Shown here: positions 50,538 to 60,091 of the stretch, piece after piece | How the letters are laid out: each line of letters opens with the position of its first letter | How positions within the stretch are numbered: the stretch's first letter is position 1 | Assembly: GCF_001625195.1 (NCBI RefSeq) | Contig: NC_054390.1 | Coordinates: 3,868,027 to 3,932,026, forward strand | Reading direction: 5' to 3' | DNA: 64,000 bases | Source: Drechmeria coniospora | Taxonomy: Eukaryota > Ascomycota > Sordariomycetes > Hypocreales > Ophiocordycipitaceae | Position numbers and translations under genes: made by a program | The notes under the pieces: model-generated | Told to the model about the DNA's origin: nothing | Database searches by the model: none | What the model saw: only the letters and a program-made list of their open reading frames with translations

Positions 50538-51966
50538 GATATGATAGCGAGGGAAAGGAGAATCTGGTCAAAACGAGTGAGGTGGTCTCTACAGAAACAG
50601 AAATTGAGAGGATATTTGCCCGTCTATAAGTAATTCTTTTTCTCCATGACTATTATGTGTGGGCAGTGCATCGCATAAAGACACATTATCTGCGTCTCAA
50701 CTCGCATGAGCGAGAATGCATGCCCACACGGTCATGTCAGTAGCAAGGAGTTTGGCACGTACCGTGTACGTGTAGTCTTGGAATATTAACCACTTGTATG
50801 ATGATAATGCACCATTCGGTCTGGCAAGCTAGGTGGTCTGAGCTCAAAATTCGCATGCCATTATTAGGTATGGTGATGCCTGCGACTTACAACCAATTGA
50901 GAGTTGTGCTATCGGGGCGGCAGCCTCACCGGCCAAATTTCCGTTGCCTCCAGCTGCTCAATACTTGCGCGTATCATACAATCGTGCCACACCTGATTCA
51001 GTAGTGCTCAAAATAATCCTTAATTGAACTTTCAAGGTGGAACTTGGCATGGTTGCTGCTTACTGAGGTCCATGCAGCAGATCCTTTCGTAATCTCCGGC
51101 TGGAACTTTCAACTTACATGTACGGCAGGCATTGAACATTAAAGTTGCGATGAAATCTGGCTTCACCGTGATTGTGGATGCATCGAGGGTGAGCACTATC
51201 CATTTAACTCATGCCAGAACTACTCCTGATTTCTGCATGACGTACCGACATGAACGACTCCGGAGGGAGTATTTTAATGGTTTAGGACGATTAATGCTGA
51301 TGAAACGCTTGAAACAGGGTGAAGATGACCCAGCCGAGTGACTCGTCCGTGGACCGCGGAAGTGTGTACTGTACACAAGGGCCCATTGACACGTCATGAC
51401 CGCTGCTCAAAATGATGCACCTACGCCGCTTAACCAAAGTACAGTCAAAGCTTTCCGGGCCCCAGAAGATTGAATATGCAGGTGCTCAAGCGAATAAAGA
51501 GAAAGAACAAGAAGAGCCATGAAAACTCGGCCATATTCGCTAGCAGCCGACCGGCTTTCGCCACGGCCGGGTGGGATGGACGCACGAATTTGAAAGGCAT
51601 GCGTCGTCGTATCTGTACAAGGCCAGCCAGGCAACTCATTTATCCAATACCTATTCGAGGCATTAATTCAACATTCGCTTAAACCCATCATGGTTCAATC
51701 TACAATACGGATAGGGACCTGTACAGAAGAGCTTACTTGGTTGTATTTGTAAGTGTCTTCTATTGTTCCATCACTTACTAGCTAGCAAGACTTCCAGGAG
51801 CAAGAATAATATATACGCGCAGCCAGCCGCCCATCTTGATTATTGCATCATCATCGATCGGTGGTTGTTTCTACCTTGTGTTATCATACACCACTCTTTT
51901 AACAAGCCTTTGATTCATCCGTATACTTACAATGCTACGAAAAGGTTTATTACGCTCGCCGTAGCG
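50538..51966. other. Shared promoter region of the two divergent proteases
   Basis: About 1.4 kb of AT-richer DNA between two divergently transcribed secreted-protease genes. No gene or repeat array seen; it may hold common regulatory sites (inference). Confidence 0.5.
51809..51816 (+). promoter_or_regulatory. TATA-like element of the S1 protease gene
   Basis: ATATATAC-type sequence about 120 bp upstream of the ATG at 51932. It lies downstream of the in-frame ATG at 51763, which argues against that ATG as the start. Confidence 0.4.
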
Positions 51967-53091
51967 ATGACTGCTGTTTCGGCGGCAGTTATTGACAAGA
52001 GGATTCTTGGCGGAGACGAGGCCAACGACGGCGATTTTCCATTCATCGTTAGTCTAAGTCGCTCGGCTCAGGGGTCCCATATTTGCGGCGGCACATTGCT
52101 GGACAGCACTACTGTCCTTACCGCTGCCCACTGTACTCGAAATGTCTACTACGTGAGGGCAGGAATACATGCAAGTCTGGCCAATATTTTACGTCTAGTA
52201 CCCCAGCACCTCGGCAAAACTGACAGAAGAGTGATAGGAAATTAGCAAGACGGCAGTTGTTGGCAAGCTTGCCTTTGTTAAGGAGCACCCCGAATACAAA
52301 TTGAATTCACCACAGGGTCGTCTCCAAGCTCTTAATGATATTGCCATCTTGAAGTTATCAACTCCAATTGCCGAGAGCGACAAGATTAAATATGCAACGC
52401 TGCCGAAAAACGGCTCGGACCCTGTGATCAATTCCACCGCAATTGTTGCAGGCTGGTAAGTGCCATGAAGGTTTACTGTAGGACTGCTGGAGAAGACGCT
52501 AACGGACAGGCAAGGGGTGGACAAGTTCCCAGACTCGGGTCACCTGCAGCCGAAAAACTCCGCAAGGTTGCCATTCCTGTTCTCGCCCGCAAGGACTGTT
52601 GGACGTTTGTTCCGGCATTCGCAGGAAGAGACACAATAGTATGTGCTGGTGGAGGCGACAAGGGTATATTTGCATTTGACAGTGGCGGTCCCCTTATTGA
52701 CCAGAAAACGGGCCATCTCATTGGTGTCGTGTCAGCGGGCGACGGACATCACCCCGGGATATATACAAGAGTTGGTAGCTATATCCCTTTCATCAAGGAA
52801 TATCTTGGGTCGGTCTCAAATCCTGATCCTAATGCTCCGTCTCGAACTGAGGCCTACGAAGAGGCCGTCGAGGCAAGCAAGGTCTGGAACAAGCAGGTCG
52901 ATGAGTACTGTCAAAAGTTTGACAAGGTAAACATCTACGACTGCCGCGACGAAGCAGCAAAATGCCAAGGGCTAAGAAAGCCTGATGGAAAGATGGACGA
53001 AGTTTACCAATGCATTGATAAGAAAGTGGACAAGCTGGTAGAGTGGATCAAAGAATGGGAGATGAAACGCAAGGGATCTAGCCAAGCTTAG
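51967..53091 (+). CDS. Atypical trypsin-like serine protease (S1A) with C-terminal extension
   Basis: Three exons (51967-52170, 52238-52455, 52515-53091) give 332 residues from this Met. RILGG marks the activation site; His55 (TAAHC), Asp102 (NDIAIL) and Ser197 (DSGGP) form the triad. Intron 1 best fits a GC-AG intron (GCAAGT donor, GATAG acceptor); intron 2 is GTAAGT...GCAAG, restoring AGW-GGQVP. The residues before Ser197 read GDKGIFAFDSGG, so the usual pocket Asp, the Cys of the 191-220 pair and the oxyanion Gly are absent; the partner Cys (SAGDGHHPG) is also missing. An 85-residue C-terminal extension with four Cys follows. The secretion signal would need KRFITLAVAM, upstream of this Met and in frame, but the nearest leader ATG (51932) is out of frame. 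Confidence 0.72.
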
Positions 53092-54715
53092 ACTTGCATT
53101 TTTGATTCAATTAGCTCAACGGATGCTCCGTGCGAGTGGAATATATTCCATTCCTCTTGCTCCACATTCTCGTCTTTATTCTTGTCATTACTCTTTCTGA
53201 CTTGTTCTCCCCTCTTTGCCTGAAGCACTGAACCATAATTGATCCATCATGCGCTCTGAGAAGATATCGTGGCCTCTTTTTTTCCCCGGAAGCAATGGGA
53301 AGTATTCTTGGAAGAGAACGTATGAAGCACGAAGCCGTTAGAGACCGACCCGGGTGACCGAAAGGAGGGATGAACATTTCAGTAAAGTTATCAAGAATGC
53401 AGCTAGCTTAAGCCATCACGCTCGACTTGAACGTGCTGCAAACTGTGTGAACGTTACTATGGCCCACTAGAACCTGGTTGTTGGCTTGACCATGATATAC
53501 TGGTAAACATTGGGAGACGGCAGATTGGCCATGACCTGTTCCTGCCAAGTAGCCAAGCGGTCATCGGGCACCTAGGTCAAGATGGGATGATGGCGCCGTG
53601 CCATCAAGAGCAAAATGAGATTCGAACTGGTCAGACCCTTGACTCTTTTTCACCCTCGGCCTCCATGATGAAGTCGTGTTCGGCGTTTCGGCATTCTGGC
53701 GACCCCACTCGGCATCTATTTCGGCCGGCCACCCACTTTTCCGTCCCACTTTCTCGGCCACCCACTTGTTTCGGCCCCCCGTTTCTTGGCCACCGATCAG
53801 CTGCTTCTCCCGAGGATGCCTGGGCAAACTGAAGCTCGTAGCACACCTACGCATGGACCGGGCTCAACGTTGCGCTTTTAGGTCAAAAATGCAATGGCAT
53901 ACAGCAGAGAGAAACAGCGTAAATGCATGGTGAGCCGGAAGTGGTATTATTACTTGACATGCTTGCAGTCAAAGAATTTCGCTGTGATACAGACGAATAC
54001 TGCTTGCCTACCGTTGGCCATGATCTGAAGCTCCATTTAATGTTCAGCTACTTCCCTTTGCGCAATTGGATCATTCACTGAGCTCATTCGTTGGCACAAA
54101 CGATGACATGTAACCAGAGAGGTGGACATTTTTCCAAGGATGATTTTGGTATTCGGATTCAAGAAACTTGACAAAATTGTGTTTGAGCATCATGATATTA
54201 CCATCTCGCATCAATACTGGACAATGGCAATCGGCGCAGGCTGTACGGGGAAGCGTAAGGAAGCAGCTTCTCATGGTAAGCTGACGCACTTGTATTCGTG
54301 AAAGTCTGAGACGTAGTAATTCCATGAGATAATTCGTAGCCATTCGTAGCCAATTCAGAAACGAAGACTCTTCCGTGTATAACCCTATTCTTTTTTTACC
54401 TTGTTCTGTCGTACGAACAATCCCAAGGCATATGAGCAACGGTATGTGTACTGCTGCAAGATGCAGTTGTCGACAGATTTGATCAGGAGCTTGTCACGTG
54501 ACGAGTCACTGGGTAACGATGCAATTATGTACTTAAGGTACGGAGCACTTCTCCATGATGCATGTACAGTACAAGAACCAAGTACTAGAGCCAAGGCATT
54601 TCGACCTCGACTCCTCTGCATCGTTATCGCTCCTCTCTGCATCCTCGCTCCCGGCTCGCTCCGTTCTTCCAAATCGACAGTGCATGGCCGAGGACGAAGA
54701 GTGCGGCCCGGCGCG
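53092..54715. other. AT-richer intergenic region between the S1 protease and RMD1-like genes
   Basis: No supported gene. Imperfect repeats of a TCGGCCACCCACTT-like unit occur at 53715-53795. A 122-codon minus frame at 54071-54439 is unrecognised. Confidence 0.5.
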
Positions 54716-56005
54716 ATGAGGATACCGCCGCAGAGAGCATCTCTCGGCCATGGCTCCCGGCTCATGCACGGCTTGGTGACGAGCCGTCGGCCACGGCGGT
54801 CATTCCACCTCACCACCCCGGCCAGCTTGCCAAGAAAGCGCAGCTTCTTCACGTCGAATCCATTCCTTTCCAATCCCTCAAACGACTCTCATTCCACCCC
54901 GAGCTCGGAATCCCCGAGACAGGAGCATTCGGTGGCCGTCTCGGCCTCGACGAGACGGAAGCCGACGCGAGCGACGACGGCCAAAGGCTCGCTCCGTCGC
55001 GTGGCCATCATCGCGCAGCAGCCGAAGCGCGGCGCCGACGGCAAGGCAGCCGGTGAGTCTGTCGGCGAGGCTCAAGTCGACTCCTCGACGACGATAAGCG
55101 CCACTTGCATCGCCGAATCGTTCAACATGCCGCTGGTCCTCGAGATTCTACAGTCGCACGGCTTCGCCATCGATCCCGACTCGACCGGCTTCGACGCGGC
55201 CGAGGTGGTGCACGCGAAGGGCGTCAACGGCGGCGACATCTTTGTCTTCCCCTCCGGTACCGTCGTCACCTGGTCGCTACCGCCCGACGTGGTGACGAAG
55301 CAGATACTGCGTGCCGCCGAGGACCCCCACCCGCCGGCGCTCCGGGAGGTGGAAGACTTGGATTTCGCCACCGACACATCCAAGGCCGAGAGCACGATGA
55401 AGGGTGACGTCGTCGTCCTCGGCACGCGCCGGGAAGACAAGGACGGCGACACGAGGGACACGACCCTGGCCAAAATTGCCTTCTCCTCCGGCCTCGCCCG
55501 CAGCACGAAGCTGGCGGTCCTCGAGAGCGCTCTGACGTCGTACTTTGAAAGCACCCGCAACATCCCCGCGCTGCTCTCCCAGGGCGCCGGCGTGCCCCTC
55601 GGCCGCAGGTTCATCCTCCAGAAGACGGGGGAGCTGCTCAGCCTTCGGGCACGGCTCAACCACTACTCGGAGCTGACCGATTCGCTGCCCGACATCTTCT
55701 GGGACAGCCGGTCGGAGCTCGGGCTCGAGGGGTACTACGACCAGGTCGGCCGCGCACTCGACGTCAACGTGCGCATCCGCACCCTCAACCAGAAGATGGA
55801 CTACGCCCAGGAGATCGCCACGGTGCTGCGCGAGATGTCGAGCGAGCAGCACGGCACGCGGCTCGAGCTCATCATCATCCTTTTGATCGCCGTCGAGGTC
55901 GTCTTTGAGCTGCGCAGGATCGTGCTCGAGTGGATGCAGGAGAGGGAGATGGCCAAGACGACCGAAGCAGCCGAGGAGCCGACAGGCCAGCCCGCGTCCT
56001 CGTAG
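54716..56005 (+). CDS. RMD1/DUF155 family mitochondrial protein
   Basis: Single exon, 429 residues from the ATG at 54716; an in-frame ATG at 54764 (MHGLVTSRRPRRSF) is an alternative. The N-terminus is Arg/Ser-rich without acids and includes SRRPRRSFHLTTP, consistent with a mitochondrial presequence. The middle holds the DUF155 core (VVHAKGVNGGDIFVFPSGTVV). The C-terminal signature RLNHYSELTDSLPDIFWDS continues into GYYDQVGRALDVNVRIRTLN. A hydrophobic helix (LELIIILLIAVEVVFEL) near residue 390 is the single membrane anchor of the family. Related yeast proteins (Rmd1, Mrx10/YDR282C) and human RMND1 are linked to mitochondrial translation; function here is by family. Sequence upstream of 54716 in the same frame is promoter-like (TACGGAGCAC words). 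Confidence 0.85.
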   Translation: MRIPPQRASLGHGSRLMHGLVTSRRPRRSFHLTTPASLPRKRSFFTSNPFLSNPSNDSHSTPSSESPRQEHSVAVSASTRRKPTRATTAKGSLRRVAIIAQQPKRGADGKAAGESVGEAQVDSSTTISATCIAESFNMPLVLEILQSHGFAIDPDSTGFDAAEVVHAKGVNGGDIFVFPSGTVVTWSLPPDVVTKQILRAAEDPHPPALREVEDLDFATDTSKAESTMKGDVVVLGTRREDKDGDTRDTTLAKIAFSSGLARSTKLAVLESALTSYFESTRNIPALLSQGAGVPLGRRFILQKTGELLSLRARLNHYSELTDSLPDIFWDSRSELGLEGYYDQVGRALDVNVRIRTLNQKMDYAQEIATVLREMSSEQHGTRLELIIILLIAVEVVFELRRIVLEWMQEREMAKTTEAAEEPTGQPASS

Positions 56006-56284
56006 GTGCGACAGTCGGAGCTTCCGCACGCCTGGCCGTTTGCGGCTCGTGTCTTTCGTCACCCTTTCGATCCATTTTTTCTCTACATTGGTTTCTTGCG
56101 TCAATCGGAGCAGCATGGCGCATGAGGGGAGGCAACTTTGCATAGCCTTGATATGACTTGCCTGAAATGATACCCAGATCGGTCTGCTTTGTCACTGCTG
56201 CTCGCTTGGGGTTGGACGACCGGATGGAACAATCTATTTATCCGCTGGTCTCTTTTTTTTTTTGATAGTGGCCGTTCTAGCGGA

Positions 56285-56720
56285 CTCTGACAGAGTACGG
56301 AGTACAGTATTACGTATTATTACAAGTACACTTAAACTTAAGTAAGTACATAGTTGTATTACAGTAATTGCACTCGAGTACGGAGTACTCTGTACTTACA
56401 GTACAAGTACCATTTATTGTACTTGAACGGAATAGTACATGTTCTGTACTTGTCCGGAGCACTCTACCTACACCTTGTACGTGCACTTATAATTACTGTG
56501 AGTACATACTTGCATGTACTAAAATGAGTTCTAGTACTCCGTATACTCCGTATACTGTACTTGATTAATAAGTATACGGAGTACGGAGTACGGATACTCC
56601 GTACTGAACTCGTTATTACTCCGTACAGGTACTCCGTAAGTACAGTTCTCGAAATTCAGTACGCGGAGTACAAAGTACATGTTCCAGGCTTAGCACAAGG
56701 TACCTGCAGTACAGTGCATG
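56285..56720. repeat. GTAC-word cluster with hairpin
   Basis: GAGTACGGAGTACAGTA near 56292, GTACGGAGTACTC near 56377, and three overlapping TACGGA units near 56575 followed by the inverse TACTCCGTAC, forming a perfect hairpin at 56580-56605. Confidence 0.72.
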
Positions 56721-56778
56721 CTGTGCTGCATGTGCAAGTAGAAGCTCATAGCCGCTGGCCGCTAATTAAACGTTACGT

Positions 56779-56786
56779 GCGCGAAA
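56779..56786 (-). promoter_or_regulatory. Possible E2F/MBF-type site in the FEN1 promoter
   Basis: GCGCGAAA (complement TTTCGCGC) followed by GGCGCGTC, about 250 bp upstream of FEN1. FEN1 is an S-phase gene controlled by MBF in yeast. Assigned by similarity only. Confidence 0.3.
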
Positions 56787-57035
56787 AGGCGCGTCATGAC
56801 TTTTTCGGTTCGCGTCTCCCGCTCTCGCTGTCGTCGAAGTGTCGAAGTGACAGCACCCGACGTCCACACGCCTTGTGCCTTTCCCGCACAGTCATCCTTG
56901 CCAGCATACGGCTTTGCTCATCCTCTCACCCGTTTCTTCTTGCCGATTTCCTCATTGGACTGCATTCTCCATTCTTGTCACCGGTTGGGAGATACCGGTC
57001 CTCTCCTACTTCCCCCGCAGCGAGAAGTCGTCACG

Positions 57036-58356
57036 ATGGGCATCAAGCAGCTCTTCCAAATCATCAAAGAGGAGGCTCCGGATGCAATCAAGGAAGGCGA
57101 GATCAAAGGCCAGTTTGGCCGCAAAGTCGCCATCGTACGTGTACCGCGCTGCCGTGGCCTGGCTGACCATCCGGGCGAGGCCGCTGCTGACGTGGCCGCT
57201 TAGGATGCCTCGATGAGCATCTACAGCTTCCTCATCGCCGTGCGATCGGATGGCCAGCAGCTCATGAACGACAGCGGCGAGACGACTTCGCATCTGATGG
57301 GCATGTTTTATCGCACCCTCCGCATGGTGGAGAATGGCATCAAGCCCCTCTATGTCTTTGACGGCGCACCGCCGAAGCTCAAGTCTGGTGAGCTCGCCAA
57401 GCGATTCCAGCGCAAAAAGGAGGCCACCGAGGGCCTCGAGGAAGCCAAGGAGACGGGCACGGCCGAGGATGTGGAAAAGTTCTCGAGACGGACAGTGCGG
57501 GTGACGCGAGAGCACAATGCCGAATGCCAGCGCCTGCTTAAGCTGATGGGCATTCCCTACATCGTCGCGCCGACCGAGGCCGAGGCCCAGTGCGCCGTCC
57601 TCGCTCGTGCGGGCAAGGTGTACGCCGCGGCCAGCGAAGACATGGACACCCTGTGCTTCAACACGCCCATCCTGCTGCGCCACCTCACCTTTAGCGAGCA
57701 ACGCAAGGAGCCGATCCAAGAGATTCGACTGGACAAGGTCTTGGAGGGACTCAACATGGAGCGGGAGCAGGTAAGTGCCCCCTTGGCGTTTCGATTCCCA
57801 ACTGAGGCGACTGACGGGTCACCTCGGCCAGTTCGTCGATCTCTGCATTCTGCTCGGCTGCGACTATCTCGATCCTGTACCGAAGATCGGACCGACGACG
57901 GCACTAAAGCTCATCCGTGAGTATGGGTCACTCGAGAAAGTTGTCGACGCGTTTGAGAAGGACTCGAAAAAGAAGTTCACCCTGCCCGAGGACTGGCCGT
58001 ACAAGGACGCCCGGAATCTGTTCTTCGAGCCCGATGTCCACCAGGCCGACGATCCCTTGTGCGACTTCAAATGGGACAAGCCCGACACCGAGGGCCTGGT
58101 CCAGTTTCTCGTCACCGAGAAGGGCTTCTCCGAGGACCGTGTTCGCGGCGGCGGTGCCCGGCTGGAAAAGAACCTCAAGAGTTCTCAGCAAGCTCGTCTC
58201 GAGGGCTTCTTCAAGCCCGTGCCCAAAACGGAGGAGGAAAAGGCGGCGCACAAGCGGAAGTTGGAGGAGAAAAACGAGGAGAAGAAGAAGAAACTGAAGT
58301 TGGAAAAGAAGGAGAAGGCGGCGGCCAAGGCGAAGCCTCGTGGTGGAGGTGCCTAG
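57036..58356 (+). CDS. FEN1: Flap endonuclease 1 (Rad27)
   Basis: Three exons (57036-57134, 57204-57770, 57832-58356) give 396 residues, the normal length. Splices are phase 0: [13 protein letters not shown] and [20 protein letters not shown]. The N (XPG) domain begins [15 protein letters not shown]. Metal ligands are seen in [29 protein letters not shown] and GCDYLD. The helix-hairpin-helix is [18 protein letters not shown]-binding PIP box (QARLEGFF, residues 342-349) precedes a Lys-rich tail. The enzyme removes 5' flaps during Okazaki fragment maturation and long-patch base excision repair in the nucleus. Introns are 69 and 61 bp. Start fixed because mature FEN1 needs Gly2. Confidence 0.97.
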
Positions 58357-59185
58357 CTGGCATGGAGCCTGCTACCATATGGCTGCACCATGTGTTGCAT
58401 GCGGTGCTCGCCGGCGATGAGATGACCGATATGGGTTCGGAGCTGACGGCACGCCAAGACGATGCCCTGCTGCGGATGGATTCTTCATTTTTCACGGCAA
58501 ACGGCTTTCTGCCTTCCCTTTGTTTTGACGGATGCGTCACGCACACGCATCGATTGGATACCGGAGTTTTGGGCGCAACGGTTGCGACAGGCAGGGTGGG
58601 TAGGTAACGAACGAACTACTACTTGCACATGCCAGAAGGAATGGAAACGACTGCTTTGTTTCAGATGGCATGGTTTTCACTAATAGTAGGTGCTCTATAC
58701 CCAAAAAGTCGCAATCATCATCGATGATGCGATGTCGGTAGAGGTTCGTTGAGGGGTAGACCGACAAAGTGGAAGAACCATCATATACAAGGACACAAAT
58801 ATAAAGATGCAAGAACAAGCCATCACTTGGATTTTTCAATACTGATAGAGTCTCGAAGACGCATTGCGTACATTGTTCTAGCGTAGGGGTTCCGGTGGAG
58901 GTAAAGTAGTGCCCGCGACTGCGATGCTGGTGACATTTGCTGCTTACGCTGTGGCCAGCAAGATGACCAGACTTCACGGCATCTCTGTACTGAGTAGAAC
59001 AGCCATTGCAGGATAAGTCTTCTACTTCTATCTATACCATGTGTTTTCGTTCAAAATATGAGCTAGCACAACATACCGTGCAGGGTTTACCGTTCCGGTT
59101 TCCAGCAGTCAGACAGGGTTCCTTCCGAAAATGAGCGCCCCGGAAACAACGAGAAACACGGATGGGAATGGCTATCCGACGGAGA
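58357..59185. other. Convergent intergenic region between FEN1 and the small secreted protein gene
   Basis: About 830 bp. Short frames only; no gene or notable repeat. Confidence 0.6.
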
Positions 59186-59912
59186 TTAGGACTGAGAGTC
59201 TGTGTCGCCAGTCTGTGGGATATTTGTGTCAGAATTGGATGCTTGCAACACGGGATTCATGACAGGGTGTAGCACGTACCAAGGTGCAGCCCATGCCCGG
59301 TGTCCTGCCGTCTCCCTGGGGAACGCATCTAGCATTGTATCTGCGCAAATAATTTTAGCGGGTTATTTTTCTGGCAACGGAGAGACTGGATTTAGACAAG
59401 ACGTACAGGCCATTACCGGAGCGGACATAGGCGGTTTTGCCATCAGAGGTGAAAATGTAACCACCGCCGAGGTCAACATCGCTTCTCCTGTGAAGGAAGC
59501 ACATGCTCAGCATCGAGCATTCTCAAGGAGGGACGGGAACGGGCTTCTCACTGATTTTCCCAGTATCCGTTGCAGGTGTTTGCAGGGCTGGCGAAGCCGC
59601 ATTTGCTCGAGAACCTGGAGCCACCGCCGTCGGTGAAGACGACACGAAAGCAAGGAATCTTGCCAACAAAGCCTCGGCTGGTGCAATACGGTGTAAGCAG
59701 CTGGGTGAAGGGAGAAGCGGACAGCAGGCCGTCGGGAGCACCACTTACACGGCAATCGTGCAACCCATGTTCTTTTCATTCCGTTTCATCAGCAAAGGGC
59801 TGGCCATTTATCCTTCCGTCATGGAGGGAGCCCTTACGTTCTGAACGGTGATTGTGTCTGCGGCCACGAGGGAAGCCAGGGCGGCGACTGCAGCTCCGGC
59901 GGAGAACTTCAT
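59186..59912 (-). CDS. Small secreted cysteine-rich protein, six exons (candidate effector)
   Basis: Reconstructed from splice sites: exons 59912-59838, 59771-59749, 59677-59552, 59487-59407, 59340-59280 and 59212-59186, totalling 393 bp and 130 residues with matching phases at every junction. The signal peptide is MKFSAGAAVAALASLVAA, with predicted cleavage before Asp19. Six cysteines (29, 42, 59, 68, 107, 120) could form three disulfides. Segments include VGKIPCFRVVFTDGGG, CNGYWENQ, GGGYIFTSDGKTAYV and RTPGMGCTL. Donors are GTAAGG, GTAAGT, GTGAGA, GTACGT and GTACGT; acceptors are AAAG, CCAG, ACAG, GCAG and ACAG. The acceptor of intron 1 is the weakest call. A TATA box lies 130 bp upstream. 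I recognise no family; the small size, secretion and cysteine content resemble fungal effectors or defence peptides. Confidence 0.72.
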
Positions 59913-60040
59913 TTTGACTTTGCTTTGGTAGAAAGGTGAGAGGAACTGGTGTGCTGATTTGGGTTCAAGCCGACTCTTGGAGCTGATGGTGTCTGGTTTG
60001 GAGGAAAGGAATAGATTACTCTGGCGGGCGATGTGATGGG

Positions 60041-60047
60041 CTTTATA
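60041..60047 (-). promoter_or_regulatory. TATA box of the small secreted protein gene
   Basis: On the minus strand TATAAAG, about 130 bp upstream of the ATG at 59912, immediately next to a tandem repeat. Confidence 0.5.
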
Positions 60048-60052
60048 CGCGT

Positions 60053-60091
60053 GCCCGTGAGGGATGCCCGTGGGGGATGCCCGTGGGAGAA
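60053..60091. repeat. 13-bp promoter tandem repeat
   Basis: Three copies of GCCCGTGRGGGAT (60053-60065, 60066-60078, 60079-60091, the last imperfect), directly upstream of the TATA box of the secreted-protein gene. Confidence 0.75.

Larger units (their letters stand above)
56006..57035. other. Intergenic region between the RMD1-like gene and FEN1
   Basis: Contains a GTAC-word cluster with a hairpin, then the FEN1 promoter. No gene. Confidence 0.6.

Noticed and set aside
53620..53640. TTCGAA motif resembling a tRNA T-loop
   Set aside because: The flanking bases do not pair as a T-arm and no acceptor stem is present.
54071..54439. 122-codon minus-strand frame with several Cys
   Set aside because: AT-rich, no signal or recognisable family, no splice support.
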